Of a DNA stretch of 64,000 nucleotides, positions 46,545-58,200 are shown one piece after another (within the stretch, counting starts at the first letter, position 1; every line of letters begins with the position of its first letter). This DNA comes from Taudactylus pleione. Lineage: Eukaryota > Chordata > Amphibia > Anura > Myobatrachidae. The stretch covers positions 10,779,001 through 10,843,000 of the forward strand of contig JAUIMM010000188.1 of the NCBI GenBank assembly GCA_031769625.1, read 5' to 3'. The translations under genes and the position numbers were made by a program. The notes under the pieces were generated by a model that worked only from the letters and a program-made list of their open reading frames with translations, was not told the origin of the DNA and did no database searches.

Positions 46545-46868
46545 GGGCCTGATTCAGAGTTGGGAATAGAGTGATATATCTCTCTCAACTGTGAACCTGA
46601 ACAAACCATATTGCAATGCAAGGGGTGTAAATACATAATTTTTTTTTACATGTGAGGTAAATACTGGCTGCTTTTACATGTAGCCCACAAATACTGCACA
46701 GCTTTATTATTACTCTACAATTTAGATGTCACTTTGGAAACACTCCTCCCAAATCTAACTCTCTCTGCACATTTTAAATCTGCCCCACCTGCAGTGCAGC
46801 ATGGTGTCACCAAGTTGATCAGTTGAGAGAGAGATATCTCTCTCTATTCCCAAGTCTGAATCAGGCCC
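46545..46868. mobile_element. Foldback MITE, 324 bp, 3-bp TSD AAA
   Basis: The left arm begins GGGCCTGATTCAGAGTTGGG and the right arm ends CTGAATCAGGCCC. The arms match for about 45 bp with a few differences and contain ATATCTCTCTC / GAGAGAGATAT. AAA flanks both ends (46,542-46,544 and 46,869-46,871). No ORF. Likely the same broad class as the elements at 41,527, 34,911 and 48,397. Confidence 0.75.
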
Positions 46869-48396
46869 AAATTTCCATGGAGCAGCAGTTTCCTATGCCT
46901 GTGGGGGGAACGATCACACCGGGTATGCGCCGGGCTGAGGTTTTGTTCTCCAAGGGGGAGGGTCTACATCTGCCGCAATTAGGCCATGCCCCCTTTACCC
47001 GGGCCAAGCGCGGCTGCCGGTGCGCCTGCCTATGCAATGGATATTTGGGGATTGCTTTTGTTAGCGACTATTAAAACCACCTCATAAGGGATAGTTAAAT
47101 GTCCTCCTCCATTATAGTGACATTCATCTGGCTTCTGTCTTCCCTGAGCTCATCTTAGGACACCTGCATTATGGTTTTAAACTCCCCACTCAAACCCCCC
47201 ACCTGCCACTATGCCAGACGTGGGTCACGCACAGCCAGGTCAAGGGATGGGCGCTTACACATCTAATGAACTGATTGGATGATAACCAGTGGCAAACGCA
47301 GGATTTCTAGAGGCGGGTTTCCAAATGCTTGATTTTAGAGCGAGTGTGGCCAGTCCATGAAGAGGGCAGAATTAGTACTTATCCAGCTTTAATACAATGT
47401 GTATTGTGTGTAATAATTCCAGCATATACAGGACCAGCGATCACAGTAACCAATTATATGTGTCATACATAGTGTATTGTGTGTGGTAATTCCAACATAT
47501 ACAGGACCAGTGATCACAGTAAGCCATTAGATGCGGCAGTAGGGCCATCCTGCCTGAGCTGAATGTATTTATTTTAGATGTGGGCATCATTCCAGAGTAT
47601 TGGAGCAAGTCCGGGAGCCTGGAGGAGCAGTAGAAGAACCTAGAACTGTCCTGTACATACTATATATATGTACATATTGGGCTCTATAGCAGTGCATCCC
47701 TAACAGTGCATGTTTTCCAGATCTCCTAGTTGGTGCAGAGGTTATTTATTACTGGCAGATACATGTTAAAAGATCCACAGGTGGTGCTAATTATTTCATT
47801 TGTGATACTGAGAAGAACATGCAGCGCTAGTAACATTCTATTATATTACTATTTCTACTGTGGCCATGGTATGTGCTGGGGAGGGGGGTTTCCAGGCAGA
47901 CGGAACCCCCCCTTAACTCCTCACTTTTTATTACCTCCGGCCCCAGATCAATAAGTATACACACCGTGCTGGCAGCTCATTGTTTTGCATTTTTCAAATC
48001 TCTTTTTTGATGCCTGGACCGGTGTCAATGATTGCTCATGGATATGCCTGATATGGGTATGGATCAATATCGGTCGCGGCAAGGTTGTATAATTGCAAGA
48101 TTCCTAGTCCTTGAGAATGTATGTGCTACAGCAAAATATTTCTTATATTTGTGATTTTTAATAATCATACTTGCTTTTTTGGGGGGGCTTTTTTTGCATT
48201 AAACATAACACATATCAAACCGTAGAACTTCCTCTCTACCACATACCATTTTTAATCATTTTAACCATTGTTGCAAATACTGATCACACGTTTTTACAAG
48301 CCAAAACTATTTTTAAGTTGAATTGTGTATTCTTTCTCCACGAGAGCTGATATTCATCACTGTACATCTGTTTCCTGGTGCTGTTACGGATTCCTA
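46869..48396. other. Dispersed-repeat sequence without a recognised gene
   Basis: CCAGTGGCAAACGCAGGATT at 47,286 is a repeat end also seen at 39,149. A 73-bp imperfect tandem duplication lies at about 47,400-47,545 (shared word ATATACAGGACCAG). A GGGGGGTTTCC / GGAACCCCCC foldback lies at 47,883-47,912. TGTTACGGATTCCTA at 48,382-48,396 could be the start of an LTR interrupted by the next element. Confidence 0.4.
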
Positions 48397-49218
48397 GGGG
48401 TAAATTTACTAAGAATCGAGTCTAGGAGAGTTTGCTTTTTTTCTTCAACTCGATTAGCTACGCCGAAATTCGGGCGATATGAGGCTCCTGAAAATCTCAA
48501 ATTTACCAAGAAGTGAGTTCAGCTGAGAGTGAATGCCCGATGGTGAAGCAGAACGAGATTTCTCCCCCCGAGTAGCAGGTTTTGCAGGAGATTACTCACC
48601 CAAGATTGCAGTGTCTTCTCTCTGCAAAATGGTCCGGTGCTGGTTTGAAATATAGGGGGTACCCTACGCATTTTTTTCCCCCTATATTTAAAACCAGGAC
48701 TGGACCTGCAGCCAGGTGTTGGTTTCTAATTTACAGTGGTACCCTACACATTGTGTTCCCCGTAATTATAGAAACCAGGACTGGCTGGCAATTCCGGGGC
48801 TGGTTAAGCTTTAGGGAGGGGATCCTATGTCATTTTTTTTTTACTTTTAACCTTTTTTTTTCTATTTACAGGCAGAAACATACATGGATCACACTTATCT
48901 GTGTATGTTTCTGCAAATTCGCAGATCACAGACAGGTGAATTTTTTTCACAAGTTTTTACTGGAGAGTTCTCCCTTCTCATGAGAGTTTAGAAACTCTCT
49001 GCTTGGTAAATTTCCGAATCCTATCTTCACTAGTGAAAAGGTTCTTGAGTTTTGCGGATGGTGAATTGAAGAGAGTTTGCTAACTCTCCAGTATTTTCCC
49101 GTAGCAAGGAGATCTCTCTCCCAAGTTTGACATTAGTAAATTTGACAGTGGGAAAAAATGACCAAACTCTCCAGAGTTTGCAAACTCTCCCAGACTTTCA
49201 CCTTAGTAAATTTACCCC
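48397..49218. mobile_element. Foldback element, 822 bp, 3-bp TSD CTA
   Basis: The left end GGGGTAAATTTACTAAG and right end CTTAGTAAATTTACCCC are perfect inverted repeats, flanked by CTA at 48,394-48,396 and 49,219-49,221. The interior has GAGAGTTTGC / GCAAACTCTC inverted words near the ends and successive foldbacks, including GAAATATAGGGGGTACC with CCCCCTATATTTAAAACC (48,648-48,695). The 133-codon frame at 48,582-48,983 runs through these foldbacks and is not credible as a gene. Confidence 0.75.
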
Positions 49219-49221
49219 CTA

Positions 49222-49828
49222 GAACCCAGGCTAGCGAGGTCTTCTGCCACTAACAGCCACCCGCTATTCCCTTAGAACTGGAAGACGTTCACCAGTACTT
49301 AAGTGGCCGCCTGGACTTAATACTCGGGGTAGTAGAGGTTTACACTGATACCTTTGGAAACCAGAGAATAGCAAGAGATACTGGATACTGGGAGGAAAGT
49401 CAGTAGCATGGCTAGTGTCAAAGCTGGATAATTGGCTGAGACAAGATTAGCTTAAAATTAGATCGAAACGACGCCATCTTGGGAATGGCCGCAAGACACC
49501 AACTTGGAAATGAGATCTGCAAGACACCATTTTGCGAATGGCTGCTCAGCACCATTTTAGCTAAACTCACGCTTAAGTACATATGGCGATGTTATTATTA
49601 GCATCAGGTGATCGCATCTTTTACCATACCTCATACACACATTAATACATACAGTTGCGCTGTTAACATGTCGCACATTAGCGAATGCATAAGATCCTGT
49701 ATAAAAATGCTGTTTATTATCTTAGGGCACATGCATCTGCCCCAAGTTAAATAGCGTCTTTTCCCAAACCCCTAATACTTACATAATGCACACTCACATA
49801 AAAGGTTCCATAGCTTTAAAGTATAAGG
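49222..49828. other. Unassigned sequence, possibly LTR-related
   Basis: Contains a decayed near-tandem motif, ACGCCATCTTGGGAATGGC / ACACCATTTTGCGAATGGC (49,471 and 49,525), of the kind found in retroviral U3 regions. No gene is recognised. It may be the upstream part of the LTR interrupted by the next element, but a TG start was not placed. Confidence 0.3.
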
Positions 49829-50269
49829 GGGAGATGTATTAATGGCAATATCGCTGATGCGATACATCCCCCCCGACTTTGCATACATACCGCGGTTAAT
49901 TACCGCGGTATGTACCAAGAATATCTCAAAGAACAGCTCTCTCGATGAGAGCTGTCCTTTGCGATGCTGCTTTGGCAGAGGGACTTCCGGGTTTAACACC
50001 CAGAATTCCTTCTGCGCATGCGCAGAAGGACGCGGGCCGCGGGGGCTCATGGGAGGGATCCGTTCGGATCCCTCCCAGCCCCGAGCGTCGCGCTAAGAAG
50101 CCCATAGGTTTCTATAGGGTAACGCCACCTGAAGGTGGCGTTACCTAGCGACGCGAAGCAGCAGAATGCAGTGCATTCTGCTGCTTAATACATACGGGGA
50201 ATGCGGTAAAACCCCAGAAAACTGCATTTTCTGGGGTTTTACCGCATTTTCGCCGATGATACATCTCTC
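49829..50269. mobile_element. Serial-hairpin foldback element, relative of 34,911
   Basis: The left end GGGAGATGTATTAA and right end GATACATCTCT are inverted. Internal foldbacks include CATACCGCGGT/ACCGCGGTATG (49,886-49,912), AACAGCTCTC/GAGAGCTGT (49,931-49,955), CCTTCTGCGCATGCGCAGAAGG (a 22-bp palindrome at 50,008-50,029), GGGAGGGATCC/GGATCCCTCCC (50,050-50,078), GTAACGCCACC/GGTGGCGTTAC (50,119-50,145), GCAGCAGAATGCA/TGCATTCTGCTGC and GGGGTTTTACCGCATT. Words shared in inverse orientation with 34,911-35,236 include GGTAAAACC, ACCGCGGTATGTACC and the TTCCGGG/CCCAGAAGT region. Confidence 0.65.
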
Positions 50270-50867
50270 AACATGCACTCTCAACTTATGGACCGTAAAG
50301 ACTTAAAGCACCAAAATGTACTTTGTAAAACCAACAGCCTAGATTTGCATGAGGCGGGAAAACGGAGGCAACCAGCTGTTAGAGGCTGTTCTGTGTCCAT
50401 TTGAATCAACCTGTTAAATGTCCTGTAACAAATGCACCGTGATGGGGAACCAATGGGATCGCAACGAACCTCTCTATTGTGTTGTCTGTTTCTGTAAGGG
50501 TATAAAAGTGTGTGTTGTGACCCCAGTCTGGAGTCTTCTTGCTGATTGCTGATTGACGGAGGTTTCTTGCTGATGCCGGTATATGGTCCAGAGCGCATGC
50601 GTATGTATAACTGTATCTTGGGTCTGTATAATTTCTTTGCGCTAAATTGTACTTAGATCACAGCGTGTAATTGACTGTACTTTACTTGAATAATACTTTG
50701 TGCTTTGGAAACACATGTTCAAGGTCTAAAGTCTTTATTTTACTGTATGACTGCGTACGCAAATAGCGTCAATATTAGAAGGTATAGGCAGGCTTTTAGA
50801 AGGTATAGGCAAGCTCTTAGAAGGTATAGACAGGAGCTCATAGAGGTTTTAATTCAGTATCCTTAGT
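50270..50867 (+). mobile_element. LTR (U3-R-U5) of an endogenous retrovirus-like element, probable
   Basis: The segment carries a CCAAT box (50,450-50,454) and TATAAAA (50,501-50,507) in promoter spacing. It continues about 340 bp without a gene, and ends next to a tRNA-Pro-like primer-binding site at 50,868. A 21-bp direct repeat TTAGAAGGTATAGGCAGGC is present in three copies at 50,775-50,837. A canonical CA terminus directly before the primer site is not visible, and the LTR start and a second LTR are not in the window. The element may be interrupted at its 5' side by the foldback element ending at 50,269. Confidence 0.45.
50450..50507 (+). promoter_or_regulatory. CCAAT and TATA boxes of the LTR promoter
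   Basis: AACCAATGGG at 50,448-50,457 and GGGTATAAAAGTG at 50,498-50,510 are about 50 bp apart, the usual arrangement of a polymerase II promoter in retroviral U3. Transcription would begin near 50,530 on the plus strand. No transcript data are available here. Confidence 0.5.
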
Positions 50868-50878
50868 TGGGGGCTCGT
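50868..50878 (+). other. Primer-binding-site-like sequence (tRNA-Pro type)
   Basis: TGGGGGCTCGT matches the first 11 bases of the primer-binding site complementary to the tRNA-Pro 3' end, used by many gammaretrovirus-like elements to prime minus-strand DNA. The next bases (AGTGTGA) do not match, so the site is partial or decayed. Confidence 0.5.
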
Positions 50879-51864
50879 AGTGTGAGGTCACTTACCTACT
50901 CACACGATATACATACGGTTATTGATATCTCACCAAAGGGTGGATAGTGGCCACAAGCAGTTTACTGCAACCACTCGATGCTGAGAGATCGCTGCACGTT
51001 ATCGTGTGAACAAGGGATGCTGACTAGAATCTAGGGACAAGAAAGGAAAAAGTTTGTTTTCCTTTGTTGATAGTACTTTACGTTAAAAAGGGTGCCGCAG
51101 TATTGCATATACGGCTGAGTCGCATTTTTGCGCGTGCAGTAAAGACGCATTTTTGCATACGCAGCTAAAGGGTAAGTCATACGGTTGTGTGGTAGTCGCA
51201 TTATTGTGTATGCGACTGGTAGCACAATAGCGTATACGTATTTCCGGTTGTGCTGCCACGTGTTTAAACAACCCCGTTGAGGTTTACAATTTTTCAATTG
51301 TTGCCAATAACTGGGTTAACGTGTATTTTTCTGCGCAGGAAAAAAGTGTGTAACTGTGAGTATTTGTTTAGGGCGTAACACGGGACCTAAATGTTAAGGG
51401 TATCGTAGGATTCTTAAGTGCTAGGTGCAGGAAGGTGACCTAGTGACTCGGTAGCAGCATACCGTTTACTTTACACAAGGCAGGTGTGTGGGTTGTTATT
51501 TTTGTTAGGGTTCGGCTCCCAACGTGATTATAGTATTCACTTCAGTAATCAATGTGTGTGATCTGTTAGGCATATTGAACCGCATAGTTTTGGTTAGATT
51601 ATGATTGTGAGCTGGTGAGAGGGTGGACGAAATCAACTGGAAAACAAAGGGTACTTTGCTGCCCCCTAGCGGTTGAAACGTAGTCAAAAAGGGATTTCTG
51701 CGTGGGAGCAGATTTTCTCCCATAGGTGAGTGGCGGCATCTAGAAGTCCGCCATAGGGTTCGTGAATACACCCTTTTTCAAAGGCGTCCGCAGGTAAGTG
51801 AAAGTATCTTAATTGTCTTTCACCAGTTTAAATCTTTATTGAAAAACGTAGGAGTTGTCTCAAG
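50879..51864 (+). other. Putative untranslated leader of the LTR element
   Basis: About 1 kb without a convincing ORF on the plus strand, between the primer-binding-like site and the Met-Gly ORF. It contains repeated words TACGCATTTTTGC / GCGTACGC-like (51,120-51,245). The minus ORFs at 51,031-51,297 and 51,505-51,771 have no recognised similarity. Confidence 0.35.
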
Positions 51865-52098
51865 ATGGGAGCCACGCAAACAATAGAGATGTTAGACAAT
51901 GATGTGCTGCTAATGGAAGCACCGCTTGGATCGGTCTGTCGTATTATGCATACTAAGTACAGTGCTTATGCAATAAGGTATTGTGACGTATTGTATAATA
52001 TAACGATGAAGAGTGTTAGACCATTTCCTAGAATTGGTAGTTTTGATAAGGATGTATTGTTAAATGTCCGGGATCACATCAGTCTGATGCAATCTTGA
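51865..52098 (+). CDS. Short Met-Gly ORF, possible N-terminal Gag (matrix) remnant
   Basis: Seventy-seven codons starting MGATQTIEML at an ATG preceded by CTCAAG, ending in TGA at 52,096-52,098. A second-position Gly and its place after the LTR, primer-binding-like site and leader fit the N-terminus of a retroviral Gag, where Gly2 would be myristoylated and the domain binds the membrane. No conserved matrix motif is recognisable, so family membership is inference from position. After the stop, a neighbouring frame stays open through 52,100-52,210 (with ATQTSIANALAAS just before the repeat), suggesting a decayed longer ORF with frameshift. The array F minisatellite then replaces everything where capsid and polymerase would be expected. 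It could equally be a chance ORF. Confidence 0.35.
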   Translation: MGATQTIEMLDNDVLLMEAPLGSVCRIMHTKYSAYAIRYCDVLYNITMKSVRPFPRIGSFDKDVLLNVRDHISLMQS

Positions 52099-52210
52099 GG
52101 GAAAAAGGTAAAATATTACGAATGTTTAAAGTTGTGGCAGCATTAAGGGGATGCGTGGCTTAAAAATGTGCAAGCGACGCAAACTAGCATTGCGAATGCA
52201 TTGGCAGCAA
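52099..52210 (+). other. Junction between the retroelement-like segment and array F
   Basis: A unique segment of 112 bases directly before the first repeat unit. It shows no transposon end at the junction, so the array seems to have grown from sequence within the element rather than being inserted as a block. Confidence 0.4.
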
Positions 52211-55200
52211 GTGTGTATGGAGGAATACTGGCTATTTGGTGATGTGTAAGTGTGTATGGAGGCATACTGGCTATTTGGTGACGTGTAAGAGTGTATGGAG
52301 GTATACTGGCTACTTGGTGACGTGTAAGAGTGTATGGAGGTATACTGGCTACTTGGTGAAGTGTAAGAGTGTATGGAGGTATACTGGCTACTTGGTGACG
52401 TGTAAGAGTGTATGGGGGTATACTGGCTACTTCTTGACGTGTAAGAGTGTATGGGGGTATACTGGCTATTTGGTGACGTGTAAGTGTGTATGGGGGTATA
52501 CTGGCAATCTGTTGGTGTGTAAGAGTGTATGGAGGTGATCTGGTTATTTGGTGACGTGTAAGAGTGTATGGAGGTATACTGGCTACTTGGTAACAGGTAA
52601 GTGTGTATGGAGGTATACTGGCTATTTGGTGGTGTATAAGAGTGTATGGGGGTACACTGGCTACTTGGTGACGTGTAAGAGTGTATGGAGGTATACTGGC
52701 TATTTGGTGGCGTGTAAGAGTGCATGGGGTATACTGGCTATTTGGTGACGTGTAAGAGTGTATGGATGTATACTGGCTACTTGGTGATGTGTAAGTGTGT
52801 ATGGAGGTATACTGGCTATTTGGTGACGTGTAAGTGTGTATGGAGGCATACTGGCTATTTGCTGACGTGTAAGAGTGTATGGAGCTATACTGGCTACTTG
52901 GTGACGTGTAAGAGTATATGGAGGTATACTGGCTACTTGGTGAAGTGTAAGAGTGTATGGGGGTATACTGGCTACTTGGTGACGTTTAAGAGTGTATGGG
53001 GGTATACTGGCTATTTGGTGGCGTGTAAGAGTGTATGGGGTATACTGATTACTTGCTGACGTGTAAGAGTGTATGGAGCTATACTGGCTACTTGGTGACG
53101 TGTAAGAGTATATGGAGGTATACTGGCTACTTGGTGATGTGTAAGAGTGTATGGGGTATACTGATTACTTGTTGACGTGTAAGAGTGTATGGAGGTATAC
53201 TGGCTATTTGGTGGCGTGTAAGAGTGTATAGAGGTATACTGGCTATTTGGTGACATGTAAGAGTGTATGGAGGTATACTGGCTACTTGGTGACGTGTAAG
53301 AGTGTATGGGAGTAGACTGGCTACTTGGTGATGTGTAAGAGTGTATGGTGGTATACTGGCTATTTGGTGACGTGTAAGTGTGTATGGAGGTATACTGGCT
53401 ACTTGGTGACGTGTAAAAGTGTATGGGGGTATACTGGCTACTTGGTGACGTGTAAGAGTGTATGGAGGTATATTGGCTATTTGGTGACGTGTAAGTGTGT
53501 ATGGAGGTATACTGGCTATTTGTTGACGTGTAAGAGTGTATGGAGGCATACTGGCTATTTGGTGACATGTAAGTGTGTATGGAGGTATACTGGCTACTTG
53601 GTGAGGTGTAAGGTATACTGGCTATTTGGTGGTGTATAAGAGGGTATTGGGGTACACTGGCTACTTGGTGACGTGTAAGAGTGTATTGAGGTACACAAGC
53701 TATTTGGTGATGTGTAAGAGTGTATGGAGGTATACTGGCTACTTGGTGACGTGTAAGAGTGTATGGAGGTATACTGGCTATTTGATGACGTGTAAGAGTG
53801 TATGGAGATATACAGGCTATTTGGTGATGTGTAAGTGTGTATGGAGGTATACTGGCTACTTGGAGACGTGTAAGAGTGTATGGAGGTATACTGGCTATTT
53901 GGTGACGTGTAAGAGTGTATGGAGGTATACAGGCTATTTGGTGATGTGTAAGTGTGTATGGAGGTATACTGGCTACTTGGAGACGTGTAAGTGTGTATGG
54001 AGGTATACTGGCTATTTGTTGACGTGTAAGAGTGTATGGAGGTATGCTGGCTATTTGTTGACGTGTAAGAGTGTATGGAGGTATGCTGGCTATTTGGTGG
54101 CGTGTAAGAGTGTATGGAGGCATACTGGCTATTTGCTGACGTGTAAGAGTGTATGGAGGTATACTGGATACTTTGTGACGTGTAAGAGTGTATGGAGGTA
54201 TACTGGCTAATTGGTGGCGTGTAAGAGTGTATGGAGGTATACTGGCTATTTGGTGACATGTAAGAGTGTCTGGAGGTATACTGGCAACTTGGTGACGTGT
54301 AAGAGTGTATGGAGGTATACTGGCTACTTTGTGACGTGTAAGAGAGTATGGGGGTATATTGGCTACTGGGTGATGTGTAAGAGTGTATGGGGGCATACTG
54401 ATTACTTGGTGACATGTAAGAGTGTATGGAGGTATAGTGGCTACTTGGTGACATGTAAAAGTGTATGGGGTATACTGGCTACTTGGTGACGTGTAAGAGT
54501 GTATGGAGGTATACTGGCTACTTGGTGACGTGTAAGAGTGTATGGAGGTACACAAGCTATTTGGTGGTGTATAAGAGTGTATGGAGGTATACTGGCTATT
54601 TGTTGACGTGTAAGAGTGTATGGAGGTATACTGGCTATTTGGTGACGTGTAAGTGTGTATGGAGGTATACTGGCTATTTGTTGACGTGTAAGAGTGTATG
54701 GAGGCATACTGGCTACTTGGTGACATGTAAGTCTGTATGGAGGTATACTGGCTACTTGGTGACGTGTAAGAGTGTATGGAGGTACACAAGCTATTTGGTG
54801 GTGTATAAGAGTGTATGGAGGTATACTGGCCACTTGGTGACGTGTAAGAGTGTATGAAGGTATACTGGCTATTTGGTGGCGTGTAAGAGTGCATGGGGTA
54901 TACTGGCTACTTGGTGACGTGTAAGAGTGTATGGAGATATACTAGCTACTTGGTGATGTGTAAGTGTGTATGGAGGTATACTGGCTATTTGGTGATGTGT
55001 GTGTATGGAGGTATACTAGCTATTTGTTGACGTGTAAGAGTGTATGGAGGTATGTTGGCTATTTGGTGGCGTTTAAGAGTGTATGGAGGCATACTGGCTA
55101 TTTGGTGACGTGTAAGAGTTATGGAGGTATACTGGCTACTTCGTGACGTGTAAGAGTTTATGGAGGTATACTAGCTACTTGGTGAAGTGAAAGAGTGTAA

Positions 55201-58200
55201 GGGGGTATACTGGCTACTTGGTGATGTGTAAGAGTGTATGGAGGTATACTGGCTACTTAGTGACGTGTAAGAGTGTATGGGGGTATACTGGCTACTTGGT
55301 GACGTGTAAGAGAGTATGGGGATATATTGGCTACTTGGTGATGTGTAAGAGTGTATGGGGGTAGACTGACTACTTGGTGATGTGTAAGAGTGTATGGAGG
55401 TATACTGGCTACTTGGTGACGTGTAAGAGTGTATGGGGGTATACTGGCTACTTGGTGACGTGTAAGAGTGTATGGTGGTATACTTGCTATTTGGAGATGT
55501 GTAAGAGTGTATGGAGGTATACTGGCTACTTGGTGAAGTGTAAGAGTGTATGGGGATATAATGGCTACTTGGTGACGTGTAACAGTGTATGGGGGTATAC
55601 TGGCTACTTGGTGACGTGTAAGTGTGTATGGAGGTATACTGACTAATTGGTGACGTGTAAGAGTATATGGAGGTATACTGGCTACTTGGTGATGTGTAAG
55701 AGTGTATGGAGGTATACTGACTATTTGGTGACGTGTAAGAGTTTATGGAGGTATACTGGCTGTTTGGTGACGTGTAAGAGTGTAGGAAGGTAATCTGGTT
55801 ATTTGGTGACGTGTAAGAGTGTATGGAGGTATACTGGCAATTTGGTGATGTGTAAGAGTGTATGGGGGTATACTGGCTACTTGGTGACGTGTAAGAGTGT
55901 ATGAAGGTAATCTGGTTATTTGGTGACGTGTAAGAGTATATGGAGGTATACTGGCTATTTGGTGACGTGTAAGTGTGTATGGAGGTATGCTGGCTATTTG
56001 GTGGCGTGTAAGAGTGTATGGAGGCATACTGGCTATTTGGTGACGTGTAAGAGTGTATGGAGGTATACTGGCTACTTCGTGACGTGTAAGAGTGTATGGA
56101 GGTATACTGGCTAATTGGTGATGTGTAAGAGTGTATTGGGGTATACTGGCTACTTGGTGATGTGTAAGAGTGTATGGGGGCATACTGATTACTTGGTGAC
56201 GTGTAAGAGTGTATGGAGGTATACTGGCTGTTTGGTGACATGTAAGAGAGTATGGAGGTATAGTGGCTACTTGGTGACATGTAAAAGTGTATGGGGTATA
56301 CTGGCTACTTGGTGACGTGTAAGAGTGTATGGAGGTATACTGGCTATTTGGTGACGTGTAAGTGTGTATGGAGGTATACTGGCTATTTATTGACGTGTAA
56401 GAGTGTATGGGGGCATACTGGCTACTTGGTGACATGTAAGTGTGTATGGAGGTATACTGGCTACTTGGTGACGTGTAAAAGTTTATGGGGGTATACTGGC
56501 TACTTGGTGACGTGTAAGAGTGTATAGAGGTATACTGGCTATTTGGTGACGTCTAAGTGTGTATGGAGGTATACTGGCTATTTGTTGACGTGTAAGAGTG
56601 TATGGAGGCATACTGGCTATTTGGTGACATGTAAGTGTGTATGGAGGTATACTGGCTACTTGGTGAGGTGTAAGGTATACTGGCTATTTGGTGGTGTATT
56701 AGAGGGTATTGGGGTACACTGGCTACTTGGTGACGTGTAAGAGTGTATTGAGGTACACAAGCTATTTGGTGATGTGTAAGAGTGTATGGAGGTATACTGG
56801 CTACTTGGTGACGTGTAAGAGTGTATGGAGGTATACTGGCTATTTGGTGACGTGTAAGAGTGTATGGAGGTATACAGGCTATTTGGTGATGTGTAAGTGT
56901 GTATGGAGGTATACTGGCTACTTGGTGACGTGTAAGTGTGTATGGAGGTATACTGGCTATTTGTTGACGTGTAAGAGTGTATGGAGGTATGCTGGCTATT
57001 TGTTAATGTGTAAGAGTGTATGGAGGTATGCTGGCTATTTGGTGGCGTGTAAGAGTGTATGGAGGCATACTGGCTATTTGCTGACGTGTAAGAGTGTATG
57101 GAGGTATACTGGCTACTTTGTGACGTGTAAGAGTATATGGAGGTATACTGGCTAATTGGTGATGTGTAAGAGTGTATTGGGGTATACTGGCTACTAGGTG
57201 ACGTTTAAGAGTGTATGGGGGTATACTGGCTACTTGGTGACGTGTAAGAGTGTATGGAGGTATACTGGCTATTTGGTGACATGTAAGAGTGTCTGGAGGT
57301 ATACTGGCAACTTGGTGACGTGTAAGAGTGTATGGAGGTATACTGGCTACTTTGTGACGTGTAAGAGAGTATGGGGGTATATTGGCTACTGGGAGATGTG
57401 TAAGAGTGTATGGGGGCATACTGATTACTTGGTGACGTGTAAGAGTGTATGGAGGTATACTGGCTGTTTGGTGACATGAAAGAGTGTATGGAGGTATACT
57501 GGCTACTTGGTGACGTGTAAGAGTGTATGGAGGTATACTGGCTATTTGGTGACGTGTAAGTGTGTATGGAGGTATACTGGCTATTTGTTGACGTGTAAGA
57601 ATGTATGGAGGCATACTGGCTACTTGGTGACATGTAAGTGTGTATGGAGGTATACTGGCTACTTGGTGACGTGTAAGAGTGTATGGAGGTACAAAAGCTA
57701 TTTGGTGGTGTATAAGAGTGTATGGAGGTATACTGGCTATTTGTTGACGTGTAAGAGTGTATGGAGGTATACTGGCTATTTGGTGACGTGTAAGTGTGTA
57801 TGGAGGTATACTGGCTATTTGTTGACGTGTAAGAGTGTATTGGGGCATACTGGCTACTTGGTGACATGTAAGTGTGTATGGAGGTATACTGGCTACTTGG
57901 TGACGTGTAAGAGTGTATGGAGGTACACAAGCTATTTGGTGGTGTATAAGAGTGTATGGAGGTATACTGGCCACTTGGTGACGTGTAAGAGTGTATGGAG
58001 GTATACTGGCTATTTGGTGGCGTGTAAGAGTGCCTGGGGTATACTGGCTACTTGGTGACGTGTAAGAGTGTATGGAGATATACTAGCTACTTGGTGATGT
58101 GTAAGTGTGTATGGAGGTATACTGGCTATTTGGTGATGTGTGTGTATGGAGGTATACTAGCTATTTGTTGACGTGTAAGAGTGTATGGAGGTATGTTGGC

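Noticed and set aside
47287..47920. Complete hAT element starting at CAGTGGCAAACGCAGG
   Set aside because: No matching right terminus or second copy of the upstream 8 bases was found.
48582..48983. 133-codon ORF as a membrane protein
   Set aside because: It lies wholly inside the foldback element 48,397-49,218 and runs through its hairpin arms.
53011..54894. 627-codon minus-strand frame in array F
   Set aside because: The 39-bp unit is a multiple of three and stop-free in this frame; period changes mark indels, not protein structure.
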